Source: Arthrobacter gallicola
Lineage (GTDB): Bacteria; Actinomycetota; Actinomycetes; Actinomycetales; Micrococcaceae
Direction of reading: 5' to 3'
DNA: 64,000 nucleotides
Assembly: GCF_014836775.1 (NCBI RefSeq)
Contig: NZ_JACSQD010000004.1
Location: 51,006-115,005, forward strand
In this document: piece by piece, positions 1 through 9,290 of the stretch
Layout of the letters: each line of letters starts with the position of its first letter
Position numbering within the stretch: position 1 is the first letter of the stretch
Translations under genes and position numbers: made by a program
Notes under the pieces: model-generated
What the model saw: the letters and a program-made list of their open reading frames with translations, nothing else
The model's database searches: none
What the model was told of the DNA's origin: nothing

Positions 1-860
1 ACGTGCTCGCCGTCGTTGATGAACCACAGCGTGTTCTCATGCAGCGCGTGCAGCACCAGCTTCACACCGATGAACGCGAGGATCGCCGCGAGGCCGAAGG
101 AGAGATAGATGAGGCGGTCCAGCAGTCCGTCGATCAGGAAGTAGAGCTGGCGCAGGCCCATCAGGGAGAACGCTGTGGCGGTGAAGACAATGAAGGTGCT
201 CTGTGTCAGGCCGAAGATTGCCGGAATGGAATCCAGTGCGAAGAGGATGTCAGTGCCGCCAATGGCCACCATGACCAGCAGCATCGGCGTCAGGACCTTT
301 TTGCCGTTCTCCACGGTGAACAGTTTGTCGCCGTCGTAGTGGTCGGTGGTGGGCAGCACCCGCTTGGCGATCCGGATGATGAAGTTGTTCGCTTCATCGT
401 GCTCACCCTCGGGCTTGAGCAGGTTTCCGGCGGTGATCAGCAGGATCAGGCCGAAGATGTAGAAGATCCAGGAGAAGGAGTTGATCAGGGCCGCACCCAG
501 GAAAATAAAGCCGGTGCGGGCAATCAGTGCGAAAACAATGCCGAAGAGCAGCACCTTCTGCTGGTCTTCGCGGGGCACCCGGAAGCTGGCCATGATGATC
601 AGGAAGACAAAAAGGTTATCGACTGACAGGGCTTTTTCCGTGATGTAGCCCGCGAAGTACTCGGTGCCGGCGGTGCCGCCGCCGAAGACCAGGACCAGGA
701 TGCCGAAGATGATTGCCAGGCCCACATAGATGGCTGACCAGATGGCAGCCTCTTTGAGCGTGGGGATGTGCGCCTTGCGGATGTGGAAGAAGTAATCGAA
801 GGCCAGCAGGCCGAGGATGACGACAATCGTCACGCCCCAGACCAAAGGGGAAACCGTCAT
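1..860 (-). CDS. terC: TerC family integral membrane protein (partial, C-terminus off the left edge)
   Basis: The protein reads MTVSPLVWGVTIVVILG from an ATG at 860 and continues for 286 residues to the window edge, so the stop codon is outside. Several hydrophobic helices alternate with the family motifs TEKALSVDNLFVF (about residue 75) and GGTDILFALDSIPAIFG (about residue 200), which carry the intramembrane acidic residues of TerC/Alx proteins. Characterised members export or balance Mn2+ in the inner membrane; older literature links them to tellurite resistance. The Mn2+ riboswitch immediately upstream supports a manganese role here, although transport by this protein is inferred. No ter operon partners are visible. 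Confidence 0.95.
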   Translation of the reverse strand, partial: MTVSPLVWGVTIVVILGLLAFDYFFHIRKAHIPTLKEAAIWSAIYVGLAIIFGILVLVFGGGTAGTEYFAGYITEKALSVDNLFVFLIIMASFRVPREDQQKVLLFGIVFALIARTGFIFLGAALINSFSWIFYIFGLILLITAGNLLKPEGEHDEANNFIIRIAKRVLPTTDHYDGDKLFTVENGKKVLTPMLLVMVAIGGTDILFALDSIPAIFGLTQSTFIVFTATAFSLMGLRQLYFLIDGLLDRLIYLSFGLAAILAFIGVKLVLHALHENTLWFINDGEH

Positions 861-872
861 GGATTCTCTGCT

Positions 873-996
873 TTCGTAGGGTATGCCAAATGGCCGCAAG
901 TCTCTCCGGCGGCCTGTGGCCACCCGCTGTCCCCGGCTGGGCGTCGGTGCCCTACGTGTTGACGAACTACAGCGTGGAAGGATACTCCCCTACGAA
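873..996 (-). promoter_or_regulatory. yybP-ykoY family Mn2+ riboswitch in the terC leader
   Basis: On the minus strand a 9-bp closing stem pairs TTCGTAGGG (988-996) with CCCTACGAA (873-881). Inside are the hallmark GGGGAGTA (983-990), a TCGTCAACACG element (955-965) and GAGACTTGC (896-904), in the order expected for the yybP-ykoY aptamer. The 3' arm of the closing stem ends only 12 nt before the terC ATG, so ligand binding could control ribosome access. Members of this class bind Mn2+ and switch on exporters of the TerC/Alx and MntP types. The identification comes from motif order and the perfect closing stem. Confidence 0.9.
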
Positions 997-1041
997 CGCA
1001 CCACTCTACCTGATCCGTCGGCCGGTCCGGGTCCCGCACGT

Positions 1042-1665
1042 TCAGGCTCCCGTTTCGTTTCCGCTGCCAGGTTCCAGCAGCGCCAGGTCCGCCGGCGTAT
1101 CGATGTCGCGTCCGTCCAGCTCGGAGCCGCAGTCCACCAGGTCCACCAAACCGGGGTGCGCTGCGAGGAAAGCGCGTGCACCGGCGTCACCCAGGGCGGT
1201 GGCGGCAGCGGCGCGTGCGAGCTGCGGGGCGAACAGCACCGGGTGTCCCCGGCGCATCCCGCCGGTGGGCAGGCGGTAACCGGCACACGAAACACGCGCC
1301 GGTGCCGCATGCGCAAGCAGCCGGGCCACGGTACCGGCGGTGAGTCCGGGCTGATCGGCCAGTGCCAGCAGCACCGGTTCCCGCGGTGCCAGGCGCAGCG
1401 CTTCGGCCACGCCCGTCCGGAACGATGAACCCATCCCGGATTCCCAGTCAGGATTGGTGAGCGGAAGTGTGCCGCTGAGGTCCGCGGCCGACTTCACCCG
1501 CCAGGATTCTGCGCCAAGGACAACGATCACGCGGGAGCACCCCCCGTCCCGCAGCGCGGCGGCCAGGTGCTCGATCAGGGGACGGCCCTTGAAAGGCAGC
1601 AGTGCCTTCGGGCCCAGGCCCAGCCGGGCACCGGCGCCCGCTGCCAGGAGGACGGCATTTACCAT
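1042..1665 (-). CDS. MobA/MocA-like NTP transferase family protein
   Basis: This 207-residue protein starts MVNAVLLAAGAGARLGLGPK, the nucleotide-binding LAAGxGxRxG...K signature of the NTP_transf_3 (MobA/MocA) fold, and has a LALADQPGL segment near residue 97, resembling the DxP metal site of molybdopterin cytidylyl- and guanylyltransferases. Members join a CTP or GTP nucleotide to molybdopterin. No xanthine dehydrogenase, CO dehydrogenase or moa genes are nearby, so the substrate is unknown. The ATG at 1665 begins the fold exactly; an in-frame upstream start at 1710 would add 15 poorly supported residues. No clear ribosome binding site is seen. Confidence 0.8.
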   Translation of the reverse strand: MVNAVLLAAGAGARLGLGPKALLPFKGRPLIEHLAAALRDGGCSRVIVVLGAESWRVKSAADLSGTLPLTNPDWESGMGSSFRTGVAEALRLAPREPVLLALADQPGLTAGTVARLLAHAAPARVSCAGYRLPTGGMRRGHPVLFAPQLARAAAATALGDAGARAFLAAHPGLVDLVDCGSELDGRDIDTPADLALLEPGSGNETGA

Positions 1666-1767
1666 GCAAGTGAGAAAAGCACACCGGTGCGTTAACCACA
1701 ACCGCCGCACCGGAGCATCCGGGGCGGCGGTTGGATACCGGCGGCAGCCGGCAGCTGGGCGGAGAAC

Positions 1768-2067
1768 TCAGCCCTCGCAATCCTTGCAGTACTTGGTGCC
1801 GTTTTTTTCCACGGCGAACTGGGAGCGGTGGCGCACCAGGAAACAGGAACCGCAGGTGAACTCGTCCTCCTGGGCAGGCACCACCCGTACCAGCAGTTCC
1901 TCCCCCGAAAGATCGGCACCGGGCAGTTCGAACGCCTCGGCGGCCTCGGACTCGTCAACGTCCACTACCGCTGACTGTTTGTCGGTGCGCCGGGCCTGCA
2001 GCTCCTCGATGGAAGCAGTTCCGGTGTCCTCTTCCGCTTTTCGCGGTGCGTCATAATCCGTAGCCAT
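1768..2067 (-). CDS. DUF4193 domain protein
   Basis: This 99-residue acidic protein ends with a probable zinc ribbon: FTCGSCFLVRHRSQ and KYCKDCEG give two CxxC pairs at about residues 71-74 and 94-97. This layout matches DUF4193, a small actinobacterial family of unknown function that is usually encoded near dut and cell-division genes; that neighbourhood is not seen here. The N-terminal half is charged and probably disordered. It may bind zinc or interact with RNA polymerase or the ribosome, but the sequence does not settle this. Confidence 0.85.
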   Translation of the reverse strand: MATDYDAPRKAEEDTGTASIEELQARRTDKQSAVVDVDESEAAEAFELPGADLSGEELLVRVVPAQEDEFTCGSCFLVRHRSQFAVEKNGTKYCKDCEG

Positions 2068-2195
2068 CTACAGGCTCACTCTCCAATGTTGATCGGTGGT
2101 TCGATCCAGCTCCCCGATGGTAACCGCTCCGTCAGCCCACAGCGGCGCGGATGCGCAACATGAGCGAAATATTGGACCGAATAAAGCGCGCACAC

Positions 2196-2227
2196 AGATG
2201 CCCGCCGGTTCACCCCGGCGGGCATCT
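2196..2227 (-). terminator. Hairpin terminator after the YtxH-like gene
   Basis: A perfect 13-bp stem, AGATGCCCGCCGG paired with CCGGCGGGCATCT, with a 6-nt loop, lies 37 bases beyond the stop of the YtxH-like gene. It lacks a long U tract, as is common in high-GC actinobacteria. Confidence 0.7.
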
Positions 2228-2263
2228 ATGGGTTGCAGCTCAGGGCAGCATCAGCGGTTCAGG

Positions 2264-2650
2264 CTACGGGCGGCCTTCGGGCTGCGGGTGAGCCGGATCC
2301 ATGGTGTTTTCGCCGCCCGAGGTGTGCGACCGGTCTGCTGGGTTAGCGGTTCCTGCAACCGAGGAGGCACCGCTGCCGCCACTCTGGCTGCCACTCTGGC
2401 TGCCGCCGCCGGACACACTATCCTTGGCCTGCGAGGCGGCGTCCTTGGCTGACTCCGCGGCGTCCTTGGCGGCACCGGTGACCTTTTCCTGCAGTCCGGG
2501 TGCCTTGTGCTTGGCCCACTCTGTGCCCTGGTTCACGGTGTCCTGCACCTTGGGATCGTTCCACAGGGATTTGATCTTTTCCCGGCCTGCCTTGGAACCG
2601 ATCAGGTAGCCAACGCCGATCCCTGCCAGAAATGTCATCTTCTTAACCAT
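2264..2650 (-). CDS. YtxH-like envelope protein
   Basis: The start is the ATG at 2650, with GAGGAA five bases upstream; an in-frame upstream codon at 2698 lacks such a site. The 128-residue product opens MVKKMTFLAGIGVGYLIGSK, a glycine-rich hydrophobic segment of the YtxH type, followed by AGREKIKSLW. A long amphipathic Ala/Lys/Asp-rich region (KDAAESAKDAASQAKDS) like LEA/late-embryogenesis or stress coiled regions follows, then a Ser/Gly-rich tail. Such proteins are membrane anchored and often stress induced; the exact role is unknown. It is transcribed alone, with a terminator hairpin downstream. Confidence 0.75.
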   Translation of the reverse strand: MVKKMTFLAGIGVGYLIGSKAGREKIKSLWNDPKVQDTVNQGTEWAKHKAPGLQEKVTGAAKDAAESAKDAASQAKDSVSGGGSQSGSQSGGSGASSVAGTANPADRSHTSGGENTMDPAHPQPEGRP

Positions 2651-2749
2651 GGTGTTCCTCATTCCCGCCTTGTTAGAGGCATCATGATGTACCGTCAATC
2701 CCGCAGCCGGTGCCGCAAGGAATTAAACAGCAACCTTACTACTTGATGA

Positions 2750-3160
2750 CTATCCGGGCACAACCAGCAGGCGGGACCTGATCAGGAAGCGCTTCCCTTC
2801 GGGCGCCTCGAGGGAGAAGCCGCTCCCCCGGCCGGTCACGACGTCGACCGTCAGGTGGGTGTGTTTCCAGTACTCAAACTGTTCGGCGGACATCCAGAAG
2901 CTGATCCCTTCACCGTCCAGATCAAACGTTCCCAGCCGCACATCAGCCTCGGAGGTGATGAAGTCACCGTCCGGATAGCACATGGGCGAAGACCCGTCAC
3001 AGCAGCCCCCGGACTGGTGGAACATCAGCGGACCGTGCTGCGCGCGCAGGGCACGGAGCAGGTCACAGGCCGCGGCTGTCAGCCCCACCCGGGAAGTTTC
3101 CTCCCCGGGCAGGGCTGGTGCAGCGTCCAGGACCGATACTGCTTCCTGGCGTGCGTCCAT
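2750..3160 (-). CDS. DUF779 domain protein of the aldehyde dehydrogenase operon
   Basis: This 136-residue protein matches DUF779, a family of unknown function nearly always encoded with acetaldehyde-type dehydrogenases. The core motif FHQSGGCCDGSSPMCYPDG (about residue 48) holds three cysteines that could bind a metal, and a second region (FWMSAEQFEYWKHTHLTVDV) is also conserved. Its ATG overlaps the stop codon of the alcohol dehydrogenase gene by one base (TGATG), so translation is probably coupled. A role in maturing or protecting the dehydrogenase pair is inference only. Confidence 0.88.
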   Translation of the reverse strand: MDARQEAVSVLDAAPALPGEETSRVGLTAAACDLLRALRAQHGPLMFHQSGGCCDGSSPMCYPDGDFITSEADVRLGTFDLDGEGISFWMSAEQFEYWKHTHLTVDVVTGRGSGFSLEAPEGKRFLIRSRLLVVPG

Positions 3161-4179
3161 CAGTACTGGACCACCACGCGTCCATCCACCTTTCCGGCTT
3201 CAAGCTCTTCCAGCACTGTGTTGATCTCCTCCAGCCGGCGGGTGCTCACCTTCGGTTTGATGAGTCCGCGGTCGTAGAAGTCGATCGCTTCGATCATGTC
3301 CTGCCGGGTGCCCACGATCGACCCCCGGATGGTCAGCCCCTTCAGGACAATGTCAAAGATGGGTGCCGGAAAGTCCCCCGGCGGGAGGCCGTTGAAGACG
3401 ATGGTCCCGCCGCGCCGCGCGATGGCGATGGCCTGCCCGAATGCGGTGTGGTGCACGGCGGTGACGAGAACCCCGTGCGCGCCGCCGATTTTCTCCTGCA
3501 GCACCACAGCGGGATCTTCCTCGCGTGCATTGACCGTCACCTCGGCGCCGAATTCGCGGGCCAGGGCCAGCTTCTCCTCCGCAATGTCGATCGCTGCCAC
3601 CCGCAGCCCCATGGCTCTGGCGTACTGCACGGCAATGTGCCCCAGACCGCCGATGCCGGAGATGGCCACCCACTGGCCCGGCCGGGCCTCGGTTTCCTTG
3701 AGCCCCTTGTACACCGTGACGCCGGCGCAGAGGATGGGAGCGATCTCCACGGGATCGGCGCCCTCGGGGATACGCGCTGCAAACCGTGCGTCCACCAGCA
3801 TGTACTGTCCGAACGAGCCGTTGACGGAGTACCCGCCGTTCTGCTGCTGCTCGCAGAGTGTCTCCCACCCGGTGCGGCAGTACTCACAGACACCGCAGGC
3901 CGACCAGAGCCAGGCGTTGCCCACTCTGTCTCCCACCTTGATGTCCGTGACGCCCTCGCCCACCGCAACAACTTCGCCCACTCCCTCGTGGCCGGGGATG
4001 AACGGCGGGGTGGGTTTTACCGGCCAGTCACCGTGGGCCGCGTGAAGGTCGGTGTGACAAACGCCGGTGGTGATCAGTTTGACCAGGGCCTGTCCCGGTC
4101 CGGGGGCAGGGATATCCGTTTCCTGGACATCAAGGGGCTTACCGAGGCTGTTGACTACTGCTGCCTGCATGGTTTCCAT
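3160..4179 (-). CDS. adhP: Zinc-dependent alcohol dehydrogenase, AdhP type
   Basis: This 339-residue medium-chain dehydrogenase interconverts alcohols and aldehydes with NAD(H). The catalytic zinc ligands are visible in GVCHTDLHAAHGDWP (Cys near residue 40) and GHEGVGEV (His-Glu near 63), the structural zinc site in SACGVCEYCRTGWETLC, and the Rossmann motif in GIGGLGHIAVQYA near residue 175. An AGGA lies five bases before the ATG at 4179. The gene is 46 bases after the aldehyde dehydrogenase and overlaps DUF779, so the three form an operon for alcohol and aldehyde oxidation, probably ethanol to acetate. Confidence 0.93.
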   Translation of the reverse strand: METMQAAVVNSLGKPLDVQETDIPAPGPGQALVKLITTGVCHTDLHAAHGDWPVKPTPPFIPGHEGVGEVVAVGEGVTDIKVGDRVGNAWLWSACGVCEYCRTGWETLCEQQQNGGYSVNGSFGQYMLVDARFAARIPEGADPVEIAPILCAGVTVYKGLKETEARPGQWVAISGIGGLGHIAVQYARAMGLRVAAIDIAEEKLALAREFGAEVTVNAREEDPAVVLQEKIGGAHGVLVTAVHHTAFGQAIAIARRGGTIVFNGLPPGDFPAPIFDIVLKGLTIRGSIVGTRQDMIEAIDFYDRGLIKPKVSTRRLEEINTVLEELEAGKVDGRVVVQY

Positions 4180-4225
4180 TGCTTTCCTGTTCTGTTCGGG
4201 AGGGCTGACGGTGTAGCGGGCGGGT

Positions 4226-5749
4226 CTAGAAGAAACCCTGCTTGGATTCGGCGTAGCTGACCAGGAGGTTTTTGGTCTGCTGATAGTGGTCCAGCATCAT
4301 GGCGTGGTTCTCCCGCCCGATTCCGGACGACTTGTACCCGCCGAACGCCGAGTGCGCCGGGTAGGCGTGGTAGTTGTTCACCCAAACCCTGCCGGCCTGG
4401 ATATCCCGGCCCGCGCGGTAGGCGGTGTTGCCGTCCCTGGACCAGACACCCGCACCCAGGCCGTAGAGGGTGTCGTTGGCAATGGTGAGTGCCTCGCCGT
4501 AGTCAGAAAACCGCGTCACGGAGACCACGGGACCGAAGATCTCCTCCTGGAAGATCCGCATGTTGTTGGTCCCCTCGAACACGGTCGGCTCGACGTAGTA
4601 GCCGCCGGCAAGGTCGCCGCCAAGGATGTTCCGCTGGCCGCCCGCGAGGACCTTTGCCCCTTCCTGTCCCGCGATGTCCATGTAGGAGAGGATCTTTTCC
4701 AGCTGATCGTTGGAGGCCTGCGCGCCAACCATGGTGTTGGTGTCCAGCGGGTTTCCCTGAACTATCTGGGCAGTCCGGGCCAGCGCATCTGACATAAAGC
4801 TGTCATAGATGGATTCCTGCACCAGGGCACGGGAGGGGCAGGTGCAGACTTCGCCCTGGTTCAGCGCGAACATGTTGAAGCCTTCAAGCGCCTTGTCGTA
4901 GAAGGCGTCATCGTGGGCTGCCACATCGGCAAAGAAGATGTTCGGGCTTTTGCCGCCCAGTTCCAGCGTCACCGGAATGAGGTTCTGGCTGGCGTACTGC
5001 ATGATCAGGCGGCCCGTGGTGGTCTCTCCGGTGAACGCGATCTTGCGGATCCGCTTTGAGGAAGCCAGCGGTTTGCCGGCCTCCACACCGAAGCCGTTGA
5101 CGACGTTGAGCACCCCGGCGGGCAGCAGATCAGAGATCAGTTCCATCAGCACCAGGATGGATGCCGGCGTCTGTTCTGCGGGCTTGAGCACGACGGCGTT
5201 GCCGGCCGCGAGCGCCGGCGCCAGCTTCCAGGTCGCCATCAGGATGGGGAAGTTCCAGGGGATAATCTGGCCCACAACGCCAAGCGGCTCGTGGTAGTGG
5301 TAGGCCGTGGTGTTGTCATCGAGCTGGGAAAGCGTTCCTTCCTGCGCCCGGATGGCCCCGGCGAAGTAGCGGAAGTGGTCAACGGCCAGGGGCAGGTCAG
5401 CTGCCAGCGTCTCCCGGACCGGCTTGCCGTTGTCCCAGGTCTCTGCGACGGCCAGCATCTCCAGATTGTCTTCGATCCGGTCCGCGATGCGGTTGAGGAT
5501 GTTGGCCCGTTCCGCCACCGAGGTCTTGCCCCAGGACGGCGCTGCCTTGTGGGCAGCGTCCAGAGCCAGATCGATATCCTCCGAGGTGCCGCGTGCCACT
5601 TCGCAGAAGACCTTGCCGGTCACGGGTGAAACGTTCTCAAAGTAGCCGCCCTTGACCGGGGCGACCCATTCTCCGCCGATCCAGTTTTCGTAACGGGGCT
5701 TGAACGAGACGAGGGCTTCGCTCTGCCCGGGCTGCGCGTATACGGTCAT
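4226..5749 (-). CDS. NAD-dependent aldehyde (acetaldehyde) dehydrogenase
   Basis: The ATG at 5749 follows an AGGAG and gives 507 residues, the usual family length. Family landmarks are IIPWNFP (about 160), FTGETTTGR (about 240), the general base in LELGGKSPN (about 262), and the nucleophile in [11 protein letters not shown] (about 300). The GEVCTCPSR form is typical of the AldA/AldB/ExaC acetaldehyde dehydrogenases, which oxidise aldehydes to acids. It leads the operon with adhP and DUF779. An in-frame extension to 5956 is unlikely because it would cross the divergent promoter region. Confidence 0.93.
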   Translation of the reverse strand: MTVYAQPGQSEALVSFKPRYENWIGGEWVAPVKGGYFENVSPVTGKVFCEVARGTSEDIDLALDAAHKAAPSWGKTSVAERANILNRIADRIEDNLEMLAVAETWDNGKPVRETLAADLPLAVDHFRYFAGAIRAQEGTLSQLDDNTTAYHYHEPLGVVGQIIPWNFPILMATWKLAPALAAGNAVVLKPAEQTPASILVLMELISDLLPAGVLNVVNGFGVEAGKPLASSKRIRKIAFTGETTTGRLIMQYASQNLIPVTLELGGKSPNIFFADVAAHDDAFYDKALEGFNMFALNQGEVCTCPSRALVQESIYDSFMSDALARTAQIVQGNPLDTNTMVGAQASNDQLEKILSYMDIAGQEGAKVLAGGQRNILGGDLAGGYYVEPTVFEGTNNMRIFQEEIFGPVVSVTRFSDYGEALTIANDTLYGLGAGVWSRDGNTAYRAGRDIQAGRVWVNNYHAYPAHSAFGGYKSSGIGRENHAMMLDHYQQTKNLLVSYAESKQGFF

Positions 5750-5956
5750 GACTAATTCGCTCCTGTTCTTCAACGACGCCGGTGTCGTTTCCGTCGGTGC
5801 AGTGAACCGTACGCCGGCCCAGGTTGCATCTACGTAGCAGCCGCCCTGCCCCTTCCCTGCGGTGTGGAGGGGACGGCCCGGCAGGTTTATTGTTGCCGTG
5901 GGCAAGTTTTCGCATGCCCGGTTTTTACTCCCACGACGCACCCCAAAGGACGGCAC

Positions 5957-7639
5957 ATGGCTTCCGCATCGCCCTCCCGCCAGGACGCCCAGCGCCCCGG
6001 CCGCTATCTCCGCTACCGCTGGTGGGGCCTGCTGGCTGTCAGCCTGGGCGTTGCCATGATCATCATGGACGCCACCATAGTCTCGGTGGCAGTACCCTCG
6101 ATCGTTGCCGACCTGGGCATTTCCAGTACCCAGATTCAGTGGGTTCAGGAGATTTACACCCTGCTGTTCGCCGCCCTGCTCCTGACCTGGGGCCGGATTG
6201 CTGACCGGGTGGGACGGCGGCGGGTGATGCTCATCGGCGTCGTCCTCTTCGTGGCTGCGAGCGTACTGTGCGCAATGTCCGAATCCGGCGGCATGCTGAT
6301 CCTCGGCCGCGCCCTGCAGGGTCTGGGCGGGTCTATGATCCTGCCAACCACGCTGGCTCTGCTGAACGCCAATTTCCAGGGCCGCGAGCGCGGTATAGCT
6401 TTTGCGGTATGGGGCTCCACCATTGGCGGGATGGCTGCCATCGGCCCGTTGCTGGGCGGGTGGCTCACCGAAAATGCCAGCTGGCGCTGGGCGTTTGGCA
6501 TCAACGTCCCCGTGGGGCTGCTGATCGTGGCGGGCCTGCTGCTCTTCGTAGCCGAATCCTCGGAACCGGTTACTGGTGCCGCACAGCGCCTGGACCTTGG
6601 CGGTGCTGCCCTGTCCATCCTGGGGTTCGGCGCGCTGGTCTTCGGCCTGATCGAGGGCCGCACCTACGGCTGGTGGGAAGCCACCGAAGCGGCACCGTTC
6701 CAGATGGGACCGCTCTCCCCCGTCCCGCTGGCCTTCCTGCTGGCAGCCGTGTCCCTGGTGGGCTTTGTGCTGCTCCAGCGCGCGCGGACCGCGGCAGGCA
6801 AGGGCGTGATCCTGGACCTGTCCCTGTTCCGCATCCCGTCCTTCGCCAACGGCAATGTCACGGCGCTGATCGTCAGCTTCGGTGAGTTCGGGCTGATCCT
6901 TTCGCTGCCGCTGTGGTTCCAGAACGTGCTGGGTTTCAGCGCTTTTGAAGCCGGGCTGGCACTGCTGCCGCTGGCCGTCGGCTCCTTCCTTGCCAGCGGC
7001 GGGGTTGCGGCCCTGGCCAGGAGATTCAGTCCCATTGTGGTGGTCCGGATGGGGCTGGGGCTGGAGATTCTCAGCATTGCCGCGCTGGCCCTGCTGATCC
7101 GGCCGGACAGCACTGCCTGGCTGACCTCCCCGATCCTGCTGGTCTACGGCATGGGCGTGGGGCTGGCCACCGCGCAGCTGACTTCTGTAATCCTCGCGGA
7201 GGTCCCGCTGGCCAGCAGCGGCCAGGGCTCGGCCACGCAGAGCACAGCCCGCCAGACCGGCTCGGCCCTGGGCATTGCGGTGCTGGGGACCGCTTTCTTC
7301 ACCACCCTCCGCACCGGAACCGAAGACCAGGTGGCCGGCGCCCTCACCGGCGCTCCGCAGCTGAGCGTAGCCGTGGACTCGGTCAATGCCACCTCCGGCG
7401 GCAGCATCGCTGCCCTGGCCGCCGACCCCCAGACCGCCTTCATCGCGGATGCCGCCCGGGAGGCGATGACGGACGGCGCAGCCCTGGCCGGGTGGATTGC
7501 CGCCGCAGCCCTGCTGTTCGGCTTCCTGACCAGCCTGCGCATTAAGCCGGCCGCCCAGCCCGCCGCAGCGCAGACCCCGGACGGTGCCGCTGAGACCCCT
7601 GACGGTGTCGCTGAGACTCCGGGCGGGGCATCCCAGTAG
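5957..7639 (+). CDS. MFS transporter, DHA2 (14-helix) drug exporter type
   Basis: The ATG at 5957 has AAAGGA six bases upstream and gives 560 residues. The sequence has about 14 hydrophobic segments, the DHA2 signature [13 protein letters not shown] in helix 1, [13 protein letters not shown] (motif A) in loop 2-3, and [18 protein letters not shown] (antiporter motif C) in helix 5. Proton-driven export of a toxic compound from the cytoplasm is the likely role; the substrate is unknown. The C-terminal tail repeats [17 protein letters not shown], a short slippage-type repeat. It is divergent from the aldehyde dehydrogenase operon. Confidence 0.9.
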   Translation: MASASPSRQDAQRPGRYLRYRWWGLLAVSLGVAMIIMDATIVSVAVPSIVADLGISSTQIQWVQEIYTLLFAALLLTWGRIADRVGRRRVMLIGVVLFVAASVLCAMSESGGMLILGRALQGLGGSMILPTTLALLNANFQGRERGIAFAVWGSTIGGMAAIGPLLGGWLTENASWRWAFGINVPVGLLIVAGLLLFVAESSEPVTGAAQRLDLGGAALSILGFGALVFGLIEGRTYGWWEATEAAPFQMGPLSPVPLAFLLAAVSLVGFVLLQRARTAAGKGVILDLSLFRIPSFANGNVTALIVSFGEFGLILSLPLWFQNVLGFSAFEAGLALLPLAVGSFLASGGVAALARRFSPIVVVRMGLGLEILSIAALALLIRPDSTAWLTSPILLVYGMGVGLATAQLTSVILAEVPLASSGQGSATQSTARQTGSALGIAVLGTAFFTTLRTGTEDQVAGALTGAPQLSVAVDSVNATSGGSIAALAADPQTAFIADAAREAMTDGAALAGWIAAAALLFGFLTSLRIKPAAQPAAAQTPDGAAETPDGVAETPGGASQ

Positions 7640-7678
7640 CCCGGTCCGGCGGCGGGCCGGCCGGAGCGCAGCGCCTGC

Positions 7679-9100
7679 CTAAGCCAGGTCCCGCTCAATC
7701 CGCTGGAGCCGGGCCACCACGCCCGCCCTGCGCGGTGAGCGGGCAGGCAGCAGCTGCAGGGCCAGGTGCCAGGCCTCGCCGTCGTCTGCCGCTTCCGGGA
7801 GGCGCAGGTACTGCAGCAGCGTCTCGATGCCCGCGTCAGCGAGCACCGCTTCCCGAAGCACGGAGCTGAGGCTGCGCCGCAGCTCCGTGATGCCGGGAGC
7901 CTGGGAGTGCGGGAGGACTTCCCCGCGGTAAATGTTCAGGGCCAGCCGGTAGGCTCCACGTTCCAGGCAGGAGCGGACCTGGCCGGCGTCGACCATCAGC
8001 TCCCGGGGCAGCCGGTAGGGACGGGACTGCGGGACCATCCCGGCGCCGGTTTCGCGGGCCAGCAGTTTGCGCAGCCGCAGCATCTCAGCGCGGACCGAGC
8101 CCACCGAGGACTGCTCCGGATAGGCCAGGACCGCCAGCTCTTCGGCGGTCAGTCCCCGCGGGTGCAGTGCCAGCAGCGCCATCAGCTCGGAGTGCCGTGG
8201 ACTGAGCTGCAGGCGGGATCCGCCCAGGCAGAGCACGGCGGAATCCGTGCCAAGGATCTGCAGGCTGTCCTGGTAGAGGCTTGGCCGGGGGCCGGGAACA
8301 GAAGTGCGGGGCTTCCGGGGAGCCCGGACCTGCAGGCGTTCAACGTGCAGCTGCGCCTGGGCCGCCGCCACCGTTGCCTGCACCAGGGCCAGCGTGTGCA
8401 CGGCAACGGCCTCTTCCTTGCCCGTGATGTCCACAACCCCCAGAACCGCACCCGAATCCGGGTCGTGTACGGGCACTGCAGTGCAGGACCAGGGATGTAC
8501 CTGGACGCTGAAATGCTCGGCTCCGGCGATCTGCACGCTCCGCCCGGTGACCAGGGCGGTGCCCGGCGCGCTGGTGCCAATCGAATTCTCTGACCAGTCC
8601 GCGCCCGGCAGGAACATCATGTCTTCGGCGCGGCGGCGCAGTTCCGGATCGCCATCCACCCAGAGCAGCCGGCCCAGCTGGTCGCCGACTGCGACCAGGA
8701 GTCCGCTTTCCCTTCCGGGTTCCACCAGCAGACGCTGGATGACGGGCATGATCGAGGCCAGGGGGTGGGAAGCGCGGTACGCCTGGAGGTCTGCGTCGTC
8801 AAACACCAGGGCGGGCCGGGCGTCGTCCGGATTGGGATGATGCTGCAGGGACCGCTGCCAGGACTCTTTGACACCGGGACGAAGAATATCCAGGACTTCG
8901 CCCTGCGCCCGCATGCTTTCATGCGCCCGCCATGCCTCCTGCTGGAGGGATTCTGCTGTCCGGGACCAACGTTCCCGCACGCCGCTTCGAGTGTGCACCG
9001 TCCTGCCTATCCGCGCTGATAAGGAGACCGCTTGCGCCGGAACGTGGGTAACCCGGCGTACTGCCGGCAGGTTCCGGACAGCCGGAGGCTGCGTGTCCAT
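7679..9100 (-). CDS. GAF-domain transcriptional regulator with a C-terminal winged-helix region
   Basis: The protein is about 473 residues from the ATG at 9100; a TTG at 9133 is an alternative, and neither has a clear ribosome site. The N-terminal half (RPGVKESWQRSL, then DWSENSIGTSAPGTALV and VHDPDSGAVLGVVDITG) is the sensory GAF region of AcoR-like activators, which respond to alcohols or aldehydes. Instead of a sigma-54 ATPase or Fis helix-turn-helix, the C-terminal part (LSPRHSELMALLALHPRGLT onward) looks like an OmpR/BTAD-type winged helix. Proteins of this sort are often found near aldehyde dehydrogenase genes in Arthrobacter, so it may control the operon at 2750-5749. Confidence 0.75.
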   Translation of the reverse strand: MDTQPPAVRNLPAVRRVTHVPAQAVSLSARIGRTVHTRSGVRERWSRTAESLQQEAWRAHESMRAQGEVLDILRPGVKESWQRSLQHHPNPDDARPALVFDDADLQAYRASHPLASIMPVIQRLLVEPGRESGLLVAVGDQLGRLLWVDGDPELRRRAEDMMFLPGADWSENSIGTSAPGTALVTGRSVQIAGAEHFSVQVHPWSCTAVPVHDPDSGAVLGVVDITGKEEAVAVHTLALVQATVAAAQAQLHVERLQVRAPRKPRTSVPGPRPSLYQDSLQILGTDSAVLCLGGSRLQLSPRHSELMALLALHPRGLTAEELAVLAYPEQSSVGSVRAEMLRLRKLLARETGAGMVPQSRPYRLPRELMVDAGQVRSCLERGAYRLALNIYRGEVLPHSQAPGITELRRSLSSVLREAVLADAGIETLLQYLRLPEAADDGEAWHLALQLLPARSPRRAGVVARLQRIERDLA

Positions 9101-9197
9101 GGTGACACGCGAAACCGTAACGTTCCAGAGCAAGTCCGCACGGCTGCAATGACGGGCCGGGGAGGGAGCAGCTCCGGTAGCTGCCGGCGCGCAGAAA

Positions 9198-9238
9198 TCA
9201 CTGAAGCCAGGGCCGCGGGGCGGCTCTGGCTTCAGTGA
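9198..9238 (-). terminator. Long hairpin terminator after fprA
   Basis: TCACTGAAGCCAG (9198-9210) pairs perfectly with CTGGCTTCAGTGA (9226-9238), and the stem extends inward through four more pairs including one G-U. It lies between the fprA stop and the GAF-regulator start on the same strand, so it separates the two units. Confidence 0.8.
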
Positions 9239-9290
9239 CTAGCGCTTCGGTGGTTAGCTCCGGTGGTGGCTTGAACAGGCCCGAAGGCCG

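Noticed and set aside
2085..2110. tRNA T-loop-like GGTTCGATCC
   Set aside because: The words resemble a T-loop, but no acceptor, D or anticodon stem can be formed around them.
9100..9133. Upstream TTG start (9133) for the GAF regulator as the main call
   Set aside because: No ribosome site supports it, and the extra eleven residues look unlike a domain. The ATG at 9100 is preferred, but the choice stays open.
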